This document shows positions 1 through 6,561 of a DNA stretch of 6,666 bases, in pieces. A program made the translations under genes and the position numbers. The number at the start of each line of letters is the position of its first letter. The stretch's first letter is position 1. The DNA is from Oscillibacter sp. Lineage in GTDB: Bacteria > Bacillota > Clostridia > Oscillospirales > Oscillospiraceae. A model generated the notes under the pieces. That model saw only the letters and a program-made list of their open reading frames with translations, had not been told where the DNA came from and did no database searches. The DNA lies in contig DNFA01000019.1 of assembly GCA_003487665.1 (NCBI GenBank), forward strand, positions 1-6,666, read 5' to 3'.

Positions 1-2
1 TC

Positions 3-725
3 GGGGCGTTTCAGGCGGTGGTAGGCTCGTCCAAGTTCAGCTTCTCCTATTATATCACAGGCTTCCTCATTCTGCTTGGCGTACTGCTGGGGCGCTTTAT
101 CTGCGGCTTCCTGTGTCCCTTCGGCTGGTTTCAGGAGCTGCTTCATAAGATCCCCACGAAGAAGCTCTCCACAAAGAAGCTGAAGCCGCTGACATACCTG
201 AAGTACGCCGTTCTGCTGGTGATGGTCTTTTTGCTGCCGGCATTCCTTGTGAACGACGTGGGCATGGGCGACCCCTTCTTCTGCAAGTACCTCTGTCCCC
301 AGGGCGTGCTGGAGGGCGCCATTCCGCTGTCCCTTGCCAATTCCGGCATCCGGGCGGCACTGGGCAAGCTGTTTACATGGAAATTCAGCATCCTGCTGTC
401 GGTGATTGCGCTGAGTATCGTATTTTACCGACCCTTCTGCAAGTGGCTCTGCCCGCTGGGCGCGTTCTACGCGCTGTTCAACCGGGTGTCCCTCTTCCAG
501 ATGAAGGTGGATAAGAATAAATGCGTCTCCTGCGGGAAATGCGCCAAGGCCTGCAAGATGGACGTGGACGTGACGAAAACGCCCAACCATACCGAGTGCA
601 TCCGTTGCGGGATGTGCGTCCGCGCCTGTCCTACCAGCGCCGTCAGCTTCCGCTACGGCTTTGGAGACGGCAAAAAAGAACCTGTAGAACCTGTAGATAA
701 ATTAAAAACGGAGGAAACAAAATGA
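3..725 (+). CDS. Membrane 4Fe-4S binding protein (NapH/CcoG-like), 5' end missing
   Basis: This is an integral membrane iron-sulfur protein that probably carries electrons at or across the cytoplasmic membrane. The reading frame is open to the window edge, so the true start lies upstream; the GTG at 18 is probably internal. Numbering from that GTG, hydrophobic segments lie at about 8-28, 60-78 and 121-137. Three CxxxCP pairs (C29/C33, C89/C93, C141/C145) follow the Fer4_5 pattern of NapH/CcoG/RnfB-neighbour proteins. Two classic ferredoxin motifs close the protein: C169, C172, C175, C179 and C194, C197, C200, C204. A charged tail follows, containing a 9-base tandem duplication (678-695, encoding EPVEPV). 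The stop overlaps the next start as ATGA, so the pair is translationally coupled. The family is clear; the specific electron donor and acceptor are inferred from the thioredoxin-like neighbour. Confidence 0.88.
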   Translation, partial: GAFQAVVGSSKFSFSYYITGFLILLGVLLGRFICGFLCPFGWFQELLHKIPTKKLSTKKLKPLTYLKYAVLLVMVFLLPAFLVNDVGMGDPFFCKYLCPQGVLEGAIPLSLANSGIRAALGKLFTWKFSILLSVIALSIVFYRPFCKWLCPLGAFYALFNRVSLFQMKVDKNKCVSCGKCAKACKMDVDVTKTPNHTECIRCGMCVRACPTSAVSFRYGFGDGKKEPVEPVDKLKTEETK

Positions 726-1660
726 ACGCAAAGAAAATCATCACACTGCTGCTGGCCGCTGTGCTGGTGCTGTCTCTGGCCGCCTGCGGCACGAAGCCCG
801 CGGAGAACGGGGGCGGCGACGGCGAACCCCAGACCCTCGAGGAGGCAAAAACTCTGTACGATCAGCTTGTGGCACAGGAGAACGCCATCCAGGCAGAGAA
901 CACCGAGCTGTGGGAGAAGGTCTTTCTGTCCGCCGACAAGGGCATGGGCATGATGGAGGACGGCAAAAACTACGGCGAATTTCTGCTGAGCACCATTGAA
1001 GCCGCCAAGGAGCAGTTCACCGACGAGGAGTACGAGCTGCTGAAGGAAAAAGCCACGGAAATCAAAAATATCGAGGATCGGCTGGCCGCATTGGAGGAAA
1101 AATTCCCCAGCTTATCCGAGACGCCCGCAGAGGATGGCAGCATGAGCGTACCGGCGGGCAGCGATAAGACCACGCCGCCTGACGATGGCAGTATGCAGAA
1201 GTTTCCCGCCTTTGAGGGCAAGGATCTGGACGGTAACACGGTGAAGAGCAGCGAGCTGTTCGCCAAAAACGCCGTCACCGTGGTGAATTTCTGGTTCACC
1301 ACCTGCAACCCCTGCGTGGGTGAGCTTGGTGAGCTGGACGCGCTGAACAAGGAACTTGCGGAGAAGGGCGGCGCCCTCATCGGCGTCAACACCTTCACGC
1401 TGGACGGCGACGAGACGGCCATCTCTGAGGCAAAGGATGTGCTGGCCAAGAAGGGCGCGACCTATCAGAATGTGTATTTCGATTCCAACGGTGAGGCGGG
1501 AAAGTTCACCACCAATATCTTTGCCTATCCCACCACCTATGTGGTTGACAGAAACGGCAACATCGTGGGCGACCCCATCGTGGGCGCTATTACGGAAAAG
1601 AAGCAGGCGGAGGCACTGCAAGCCCAAATCGACAAGGCACTCGCCGCCGATATAGGCTGA
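722..1660 (+). CDS. TlpA/thioredoxin-like lipoprotein
   Basis: This is an extracytoplasmic lipid-anchored thiol-disulfide oxidoreductase. Residues 1-22 form a lipoprotein signal with K4-K5, a hydrophobic core and the lipobox LAAC (acylated C22). Residues 23-38 are a Gly-rich spacer. Residues 39-130 are highly charged and probably helical or coiled. A Ser/Pro/Asp-rich linker (about 131-157) contains two DGSM repeats. The C-terminal ~150 residues are a TlpA/AhpC-TSA fold: the strand VTVVNFWF leads into the active site C195-N-P-C198, and the cis-proline loop is at FAYPTTYVVD (P270). The start is set by GGAGG at 710-714, seven bases before ATG 722. It overlaps the iron-sulfur membrane protein by four bases and is the last gene before a hairpin terminator, so the membrane protein is the likely source of its electrons. 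The N-terminal charged region is longer than in a minimal TlpA; its role is unknown. Confidence 0.9.
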   Translation: MNAKKIITLLLAAVLVLSLAACGTKPAENGGGDGEPQTLEEAKTLYDQLVAQENAIQAENTELWEKVFLSADKGMGMMEDGKNYGEFLLSTIEAAKEQFTDEEYELLKEKATEIKNIEDRLAALEEKFPSLSETPAEDGSMSVPAGSDKTTPPDDGSMQKFPAFEGKDLDGNTVKSSELFAKNAVTVVNFWFTTCNPCVGELGELDALNKELAEKGGALIGVNTFTLDGDETAISEAKDVLAKKGATYQNVYFDSNGEAGKFTTNIFAYPTTYVVDRNGNIVGDPIVGAITEKKQAEALQAQIDKALAADIG

Positions 1661-1693
1661 CAAACGAAGGTTTCCCCGCAAGGAGGAATACGC

Positions 1694-1740
1694 GCCATAA
1701 GGCGGCGGACAGGTAATGTCCGCCGCCTTATGGCTATTTT
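1694..1740 (+). terminator. Intrinsic terminator after the redox pair
   Basis: A perfect 18-bp stem (1694-1711 with 1717-1734) closes a five-base loop (GGTAA) and is followed by TATTTT at 1735-1740. It lies 34 bases after the lipoprotein stop. The U-tract is short, so stem strength must do most of the work. On the other strand the hairpin has no T-run after it, so it is a weaker stop for the convergent genes. Confidence 0.75.
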
Positions 1741-1788
1741 AGATGAGGTGTTTGCAAATTGATCTCAGACGAACCGCGTATCGGTCAA

Positions 1789-1872
1789 TCAGCCGTTCTT
1801 GCGCTTGATGATCAAGCTTGCCACCAGCGCGATCCCAAGGATCACCGCCAGCCCTTTCCAGCATTTACGCAT
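1789..1872 (-). CDS. Possible 27-residue single-TM peptide
   Basis: A small open frame runs from ATG (1872-1870) to TGA (1791-1789). It begins MRKCWKG, has an unbroken hydrophobic stretch of about 15 residues (LAVILGIALVASLII), and ends with the basic tail KRKNG and a stop. This is the layout of a single-pass membrane peptide with positive charges on both sides. It starts 40 bases after the stop of the chimeric gene on the same strand, so it could be co-transcribed with it. A purine-rich stretch, GGAAAGAAG, lies about 8 bases upstream as a mediocre ribosome site. I do not recognise a family. It could be a genuine small protein, the last piece of a decayed membrane gene, or chance. Confidence 0.4.
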   Translation of the reverse strand: MRKCWKGLAVILGIALVASLIIKRKNG

Positions 1873-1912
1873 GGCGTTGTCTTCTTTCCGTGTTCACACA
1901 CGCTTACTCCGT

Positions 1913-2962
1913 TCACTGGGGATAGAAGTAGATCACCGTGTCCGGCTCCAACTGAATGGGCAGATAGGAGCCGTGCTGTCCCTTGTCAACGGACAGATAG
2001 GTGTAGTCCTCGAAGGCCATGGGAACCTGCACGATGAAGCCGTCGTGGATGATCCGTTCCGTCTCGCCGGGCGCGTATCTCTTGCCGCCGGTGCGGGTCA
2101 GATCCAGCATTATCACGCCGGAGTATTCCCCGTTGGCGGTCAGCCCCCAGTCGCCTGTATAGACCTCCTCCGGTGTGACGAAGTCGCTTTCGTACCACCA
2201 TGTAAAGGTGGCCGAGCCCCAATAGTCCTCCTGACTGCTGTTGGCGTGCAGCTCCAGAGTGGCCAGAGCGGGCTTATCCGTATGACCATCCCACGCCCAT
2301 ATCTCCTGCGTCAGCTGGGAACCGGAGGGACACGTCCAGCCGATTTCGCTGCCGAAGCCGTCGTTCCCCTCCTGCGAGTAAAAGGTGAAGTCGTAGGCCA
2401 GCCTCCGTTCGTTCTCGGAGTCGTAGGGCAGCGCCACGATTCCGGGAATGGGATACCAGCTCAGGGTATCGGGGTGGCTGTCGGTCAAGAGCAGCTCCGT
2501 GGTATCGGTAGGGACAGTCCCCAGATCGTTGGAGACGAACAGCAGGATCGGGTCGCCGCTCTCGCTGCGGTAGAGCACCTCAAGGGTCTCGTAGCCGCCC
2601 TTCGCCTCGTTCCACCGGGCGCGGCTCACCGCCACGGTGGCGTTGGGGTCACGGGGCACCACGCAGAACAGGCTTCCGCTGTCGCCCACCACCCGCTCCT
2701 GCGGGATATTCCGAACAAAGGTATACTGGGCGCACAGCGCCTTTACCTCGTCGCGCAGTCTCAGTCTTTCGCCGAGCTTCCACGGGGCATACCCTGTCAC
2801 CTCCATCACAAGCACAAAGGGCTCGTATATCTGGCACAGCTCCACGGTGTCCCTTGGGGACTCTGCACGGATCACCTCGATATCGTAGTCAGAGCTTTTG
2901 AAAGCGGTCGCCACAGCGTCGGCAAACAGATAATTCTGCATATCGATCACAATTTTACGCAT
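1913..2962 (-). CDS. Chimeric protein: degenerate receiver domain fused to a beta-rich, extracytoplasmic-type domain
   Basis: The 349-residue product has two unlike halves. Residues 1-79 look like the first part of a response-regulator receiver: strand KIVIDMQN, a helix, a second strand near DIEVIRAES, and strand 3 VLVMEVTGY, where the usual phospho-Asp is Glu54. It breaks off before strands 4-5 and the conserved Thr/Ser and Lys. From about residue 80 (YTFVRNIPQERV) the sequence turns into ~270 residues rich in Trp, Tyr, Thr and beta-type patterns (TFTWWYESDF, DTVIYFYPQ), resembling a secreted or ligand-binding domain. No signal peptide, lipobox or TM segment precedes that part. The start has GAGGG about 8 bases upstream. 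A promoter-like element lies at 3027-3055. The frame is unbroken across the junction near 2720-2735. It may be a real gene fusion made by an in-frame deletion, or an assembly join; the reading frame itself is well supported, the function is not. Confidence 0.7.
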   Translation of the reverse strand: MRKIVIDMQNYLFADAVATAFKSSDYDIEVIRAESPRDTVELCQIYEPFVLVMEVTGYAPWKLGERLRLRDEVKALCAQYTFVRNIPQERVVGDSGSLFCVVPRDPNATVAVSRARWNEAKGGYETLEVLYRSESGDPILLFVSNDLGTVPTDTTELLLTDSHPDTLSWYPIPGIVALPYDSENERRLAYDFTFYSQEGNDGFGSEIGWTCPSGSQLTQEIWAWDGHTDKPALATLELHANSSQEDYWGSATFTWWYESDFVTPEEVYTGDWGLTANGEYSGVIMLDLTRTGGKRYAPGETERIIHDGFIVQVPMAFEDYTYLSVDKGQHGSYLPIQLEPDTVIYFYPQ

Positions 2963-3026
2963 TGAGCCATCCCTCTTCCCTTTCCTGTATATCCGACGGG
3001 TTTACCGCGTTCCATTCTATGCCGCT

Positions 3027-3055
3027 ATTGTAGCACGGAAAAGCGGCCCTGTCTG
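3027..3055 (-). promoter_or_regulatory. Candidate promoter for the chimeric gene
   Basis: Reading the - strand, an extended -10 TGCTACAAT lies at 3035-3027. Seventeen bases upstream is CAGACA (3055-3050), matching the last four bases of TTGACA. Transcription would start near 3020, giving a leader of roughly 58 bases. The -35 hexamer lies in one arm of the terminator hairpin that closes the upstream operon. Evidence is sequence match only. Confidence 0.4.
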
Positions 3056-3085
3056 TCCACAAAAGTGAGGACAGACAGGGCCGCT
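3039..3085 (-). terminator. Hairpin terminator after the two-component operon
   Basis: A perfect 17-bp stem (3042-3058 with 3069-3085) with a ten-base loop begins 37 bases after the response regulator stop. On the - strand it is followed by TTT then CC, a short U-tract. It probably ends most transcripts from the sensor operon and separates it from the chimeric gene, although the weak tract leaves room for read-through. Confidence 0.65.
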
Positions 3086-3121
3086 GATTGCGGATAATGC
3101 TGTGAATACACGTATTCCCGT

Positions 3122-3775
3122 TCAGTTTTCTTCTGCCGTGCCGAACAGGCTCCCCGGCACCACCAGCCGCTTGCTGACAGCGGCAACCATCAGCCGGTTG
3201 CGGTTGGGGTATCCGGTTTTCTCCAGCATCCGGTTGATATAGGTACGCACTGTGGATTCCGCCACGTTCATCCCCGCAGCGATCTCGGCGTTGGTCTGCC
3301 CCTCACAGAGCAGGCGCAGCGTCTCCAGTTCCTGATCGGACAGGCCGCAGGAAAGGGTGTTCCCCAGCTGCACTGCCGGCGTGCTGTCCGGCCAATAGCT
3401 CTTTCCGGAAAGCGTCCCCTCGATCACGCTAACAAGATCGCCGGAAGGGGAATCCTTATACCAGAAGCTGTCGGCGCCGATTTTTCTTGCCCGCGCCAGA
3501 AACCGCCCCTCCAGCATGGAGGTCACCATCACAATTTTGATCCGGGGATAGATCTTCTTGATCTCCTCAGCGGCGGTTAAGCCGTCCGAGTCGTTTTCGG
3601 TGCAGATATCCATTAAAATCAGGTCGATATGACTGTCGCCGCACCGCCGGAGCGCCGCATCAGCACGATTCAGCGTGCCCGCCACCCGGCAGTCTGTGCA
3701 TTTTTCCACGCAGGAGCATAGATACATTCTGGCAAGCGCCTGATCCTCAACGATCAATATGTCTCTGACAGCCAT
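3122..3775 (-). CDS. NarL/FixJ-type response regulator (REC + LuxR HTH)
   Basis: This is a cytoplasmic DNA-binding response regulator of 217 residues, the normal length for NarL-type proteins. The receiver occupies about 4-120: acidic pair E10-D11, phospho-acceptor D56 (in DLILMDI), T85 in the switch strand VMVTS, and conserved K107 (WYKDS). The LuxR-type HTH is at about 145-205, with the signature LSDQELETLRLLCEG, then NAEIAAGMNVAESTVRTYINRMLEK. All residues needed for phosphorylation are present. The start is supported by GGAGGAGGGG six bases upstream. The gene overlaps the preceding kinase gene by 22 bases and is the last of three overlapping genes, so the kinase is its probable phosphodonor. 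Its target promoters are unknown; own-operon control is possible but no repeated operator is evident. Confidence 0.93.
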   Translation of the reverse strand: MAVRDILIVEDQALARMYLCSCVEKCTDCRVAGTLNRADAALRRCGDSHIDLILMDICTENDSDGLTAAEEIKKIYPRIKIVMVTSMLEGRFLARARKIGADSFWYKDSPSGDLVSVIEGTLSGKSYWPDSTPAVQLGNTLSCGLSDQELETLRLLCEGQTNAEIAAGMNVAESTVRTYINRMLEKTGYPNRNRLMVAAVSKRLVVPGSLFGTAEEN

Positions 3776-4740
3776 TCGTTCCCCTCCTCCAAATTCTCCC
3801 GATTTGGTATTCCTATCACCAGCGCGAACTCCGGCAGACTCTGCACCGTCATGGTCCCGCCGATCCTTTCGATCCTGCGGCGCAGATTGGACAGCCCACC
3901 GCCCTCTGTGATGGCCTTTTCCGGCGGCTTTCCGTTATTTCGGATCAGGACGGTATATCTGTCGCCGTCCTCCCAGATGTTGGCGATCAGTTCGGTTGCC
4001 TGCGCGTACTGTATGGCGTTGCTCAGGCAGACCTGCATGGCGGCATACATCAGATCCGCCGCGCCTCCCGCCGGCTCTGCACCTCTTATTCTGATGGCCA
4101 CGCCGCTGCTATCCGCGCTTTCATACAGCGCCTCCCTTGTCGGCAAGCGTTCTGCGTCACGAAAGACAATGCTTTTTTCCCATTCCCGCAGCACAACGTC
4201 TGCGTTGATGCCGCCAAGGTCTCCGGCCAGATATTGCTTCGTGACGGTAATACAGGCGGCAAGGCTATCGTGCATGGCGGATTTGGCGGCAAGCTGTTCC
4301 CTCTCCCGCGCCACCGCCGCCACGTTTTCCGAGAGACGCCGCAGCTTTTCCGCGTCCTGTTCAAGCCTTCGGTTATCCTCGGCCAGCTGCTCCAGCGCCC
4401 GGTGCAGCGCCGTAACATCTGCGGCGGTCAGCTGTATATACGTCTCCCCATATCGGTCGGTCACGGCCGCCTTCTCAAATTTCCATACCAGCCCGTCCGG
4501 AAAGCGGTAGGTATTCTCCGCGCTGGCAATGGGCGTTATGCCCTTTGGCGGAGAGGCCAGCGCCTTTTGAAGCTCCTCCAGATACTGTATATCGCTGTTC
4601 AGCAGATACTGGCTCAGCCGATACATCTGCCGGTTGCACAGCACGATGCCGCCCGAGCGGTCAAAAAAGCATACGGCGGTGGGCAGCCGGTCAAAGCTCT
4701 CCTTGATGGCGTTAAACCCGAAGCGTCTCAGCTTATGCAT
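3754..4740 (-). CDS. Soluble PAS-containing sensor histidine kinase (HisKA_3-like)
   Basis: This 328-residue kinase has no membrane segment. Residues 14-110 form a PAS-like domain (TAVCFFDRSGGIVLCNRQM, then a WKFEK strand). A long charged coiled coil covers about 112-153. The phospho-acceptor is probably H157 in the motif MHDSLAA, which matches the HDSL core of HisKA_3/NarX-type kinases. The HATPase_c domain at about 228-312 shows the N-box around N241 (CLSNAIQYA) and a glycine lid EGGGLSNLRRRI. The usual DxGxG is NNGKP at N268-G270, so the adenine-contacting Asp is Asn; I recall this variant as common in related clostridial ATP-binding proteins, so it need not mean inactivity. ATG 4740 has AAGGGGG about 7 bases upstream and overlaps the membrane sensor stop by 8 bases (ATGCATAA). 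With no TM region of its own, it probably receives its signal from that sensor, by inference. Confidence 0.88.
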   Translation of the reverse strand: MHKLRRFGFNAIKESFDRLPTAVCFFDRSGGIVLCNRQMYRLSQYLLNSDIQYLEELQKALASPPKGITPIASAENTYRFPDGLVWKFEKAAVTDRYGETYIQLTAADVTALHRALEQLAEDNRRLEQDAEKLRRLSENVAAVAREREQLAAKSAMHDSLAACITVTKQYLAGDLGGINADVVLREWEKSIVFRDAERLPTREALYESADSSGVAIRIRGAEPAGGAADLMYAAMQVCLSNAIQYAQATELIANIWEDGDRYTVLIRNNGKPPEKAITEGGGLSNLRRRIERIGGTMTVQSLPEFALVIGIPNRENLEEGNEWLSETY

Positions 4741-6358
4741 CCTCCCGCCCCCTTATCCCTGTGCGGATCAGCCACAGGCCGTCCTCCTGCCGCACCGTCA
4801 CCTCCGGGGAGGCGATCGCCGACAGATCGGCGGCGCACTCCACCGACAGATCCATCGCGCTGTCGGAAACGGAGATAAACAGTGAGCGCAGATCGTCTAC
4901 CGTGGTCTCCGCGACGATTTCCAGCAGATCGAACAGACGCACGACCTCAGAGGCGCGCATCGGTTCCGTTGTGCGATAGATCACGCCGCACTCCGTGCCG
5001 CAGGCGGTCAAGGCTCGCACGGCTTCGTCGACCGTCAGCCGCAGCTCCTGCTGCGGCAGCCATTGGTACTCGCTGCTGAGGAAGTACAAATTGGCGCTGC
5101 GCTTGATGTAGGTGCCCAGCAGCAGCACCTTCTTCAGCAGGCTTCGCCTTTCGGCGGGGCCGGCGCTCTCACATCGGGCAAGCATTTGCCGCATCTGGGC
5201 TGTCTGCCTGCTGTGCTTTGCCTCCAGTTCATTGTATATGCGGTTCTTTTCAGTCAGCTCATGCAGACTTTTCTGAACAAGATAGGCGTCCTTCAGCTTC
5301 TTCTTGTTGCGCTCCATTTCCTCCTTGTTCGCATTCAGCCGGGTACGCAGCTCCGCCAGCTGGCGCACATTGTCCTGCCAAACGGCGTAGCCGCCGCTGA
5401 TGGGCGCCGAGGAAATACGCATGCCATCGGGTCGAACGATCCGCTGCCCCTCCTGCGGGCAGGTCATATCCTTACCTGCGGCACGGGAGCGCAGGACGAT
5501 CCGACCGCTGCGATCCGCAATACAGGCCGCCAGCGTTGAGGCCTCAAACAGTTCCACATATCCCGTATTGGACGGTATCATACGGCAGCGGATACAGCTT
5601 TCATAGATGGCGGCATACAGCAGGCAGAACATCACGTTCATATCGCCGAACCACCACCGAACAGCCGGAATACCCGACAGATAGAGAATACCGTACAGGA
5701 GCATCGCACAGCCCAGCACAAACGGCGTTATCCGCTTCCCCTCACCACTTGGGATACGGCTCTTCCGGAACAGGCAGACAAGGGAAAAAGCCATACAGAC
5801 CACCATCCAGCCAAGGCAGATAAAATACAGCGGGCGGTAGGAATATGTGCCGGAAACCGGCAAGCCGGGGACGCCGCTTTTGAAGGCAAATACCTGCTGA
5901 TGCAGGTCGTTGGTGATCACCAGCAGAAACAGTGCCGCAGGGATGATCGACAGCATACCGGTCCCTCGGCTCAGGCGGTAGTCCTCTGACTTTCCCATGG
6001 ACAGGGCGATATACACCCCCAGAAGCGGGAGAAACAGCATCGGAAGATAGTAGAGATACCATATGTATCGCCCCGCCGCCGGGCCGGTGACAACGCTGTA
6101 TTTCAGCGTCCGCAGTATGAGCCACAGCAGCATCAGCGCCGCCGTCAGCCGCAGACAGTGCAGCGTCTGCCGCTGGATAATGCGCCGGTCGAGAGAAAAG
6201 CCCCACAGGGTAAAAAGCAGCAGATAGAGCGCCGTCCGGATATGGTTCACGGCGGGGCCGCCGATGTCAAATTTCGCCAGCATCCGACAGGCATAGGCTA
6301 TAGCGATTGCCGTACATACGAAGACCGTCGGCAGCAGATGCTTGGTGGTTCCTTTCAA
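4733..6358 (-). CDS. 7TM sensor protein with coiled coil and no recognisable ATPase domain
   Basis: This 541-residue membrane protein resembles the N-terminal 7TM region of clostridial histidine kinases. Hydrophobic segments lie at about 8-26, 40-56, 69-84, 99-120, 134-148, 174-197, 212-230 and possibly 241-256. A short PAS-like stretch follows (about 268-328; ADRSGRIVLRS, GYAVWQDN), then a long charged coiled coil (about 330-395). The last ~145 residues (LKKVLLLGTYIKRSANLYFLSS onward) look like a remodelled kinase core, but I see no His-box, N-box or glycine lid. The start is TTG at 6358-6356: an in-frame stop at 6380-6382 leaves no upstream ATG, and GAGGG lies 9 bases before it; the next in-frame ATG (M26) would cut the first TM segment. 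It is the first gene of the operon and overlaps the soluble kinase by 8 bases. I infer that it senses a signal at the membrane and controls that kinase. The ligand is unknown. Confidence 0.83.
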   Translation of the reverse strand: MKGTTKHLLPTVFVCTAIAIAYACRMLAKFDIGGPAVNHIRTALYLLLFTLWGFSLDRRIIQRQTLHCLRLTAALMLLWLILRTLKYSVVTGPAAGRYIWYLYYLPMLFLPLLGVYIALSMGKSEDYRLSRGTGMLSIIPAALFLLVITNDLHQQVFAFKSGVPGLPVSGTYSYRPLYFICLGWMVVCMAFSLVCLFRKSRIPSGEGKRITPFVLGCAMLLYGILYLSGIPAVRWWFGDMNVMFCLLYAAIYESCIRCRMIPSNTGYVELFEASTLAACIADRSGRIVLRSRAAGKDMTCPQEGQRIVRPDGMRISSAPISGGYAVWQDNVRQLAELRTRLNANKEEMERNKKKLKDAYLVQKSLHELTEKNRIYNELEAKHSRQTAQMRQMLARCESAGPAERRSLLKKVLLLGTYIKRSANLYFLSSEYQWLPQQELRLTVDEAVRALTACGTECGVIYRTTEPMRASEVVRLFDLLEIVAETTVDDLRSLFISVSDSAMDLSVECAADLSAIASPEVTVRQEDGLWLIRTGIRGREDA

Positions 6359-6407
6359 GAGGCAAGGCCCTCGCTTTCTTCAGGCTGTATCCGCAGACGC
6401 ACTTTAA

Positions 6408-6436
6408 TATATAGCATAAAACGCCGTCCGCCGCAA
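6408..6436 (-). promoter_or_regulatory. Promoter of the sensor-kinase-regulator operon
   Basis: On the - strand, TTGCGG (6436-6431) is separated by exactly 17 bases from TATATA (6413-6408), which is preceded by TGC, making an extended -10. Transcription should start near 6401, leaving a leader of about 43 bases before the TTG start. It is the best sigma-A type match in the window and lies in the expected place, just upstream of the first operon gene. Confidence 0.65.
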
Positions 6437-6461
6437 CTCTTTCCTGCCGGACGGGAATAGC

Positions 6462-6500
6462 AAAATCCGCCCAAACCTTTCGGTTTAGGCGGAAATTTTT
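6462..6500. terminator. Bidirectional hairpin terminator upstream of the operon
   Basis: The arms 6466-6477 and 6482-6493 pair over 12 positions with one C-A mismatch, around a four-base loop that reads GAAA on the - strand. The + strand side continues AATTTTT; the - strand side continues with four T. Runs on both sides suit a terminator working either way. On the - strand it follows a duplicated tRNA 3' end and precedes the operon promoter, so it would insulate the operon from tRNA read-through. Confidence 0.6.
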
Positions 6501-6518
6501 GGAGCTGCTGGGCGGATT
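6497..6518 (-). repeat. Second copy of the tRNA-Thr 3' end (22-bp direct repeat)
   Basis: These 22 bases are identical to 6595-6616, which hold the tRNA-Thr 3' acceptor strand, discriminator, CCA and the adjoining end of the T-arm. Beyond the copy the sequence diverges; no D-arm or anticodon arm is visible to its right. A small hairpin (6519-6523 with 6528-6532) adjoins it. Exact duplication of a tRNA 3' end is the hallmark of an attachment site left by a tRNA-targeting integrase, but it could also be what remains of a second tandem tRNA. Confidence 0.8.
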
Positions 6519-6561
6519 TCCCCCTACGGGGATAAACTTCGACTCCGCAACGCAGCTTGCC

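Noticed and set aside
1112..1681. 189-codon - strand frame opposite the lipoprotein gene
   Set aside because: The + strand gene shows a lipobox, CNPC site and cis-Pro loop; the antisense frame has no motifs.
1799..2965. 388-codon + strand open frame opposite the chimeric gene
   Set aside because: It is the mirror of the - strand gene, has no ribosome site or recognisable domain, and has the His/Gly/Val-rich composition typical of antisense frames in GC-rich DNA. The - strand frame has a ribosome site and a receiver-like start.
3754..4740. NNG in place of DNG in the kinase ATP site as a sign of a dead kinase
   Set aside because: The N-box, glycine lid and phospho-His are intact, and I recall the same variant in many clostridial ATP-binding kinases, so inactivity is not supported.
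4234..4878. 214-codon + strand frame across the kinase gene
   Set aside because: Antisense shadow spanning a kinase/sensor gene junction, with no domain and a low-complexity Pro/Arg end.
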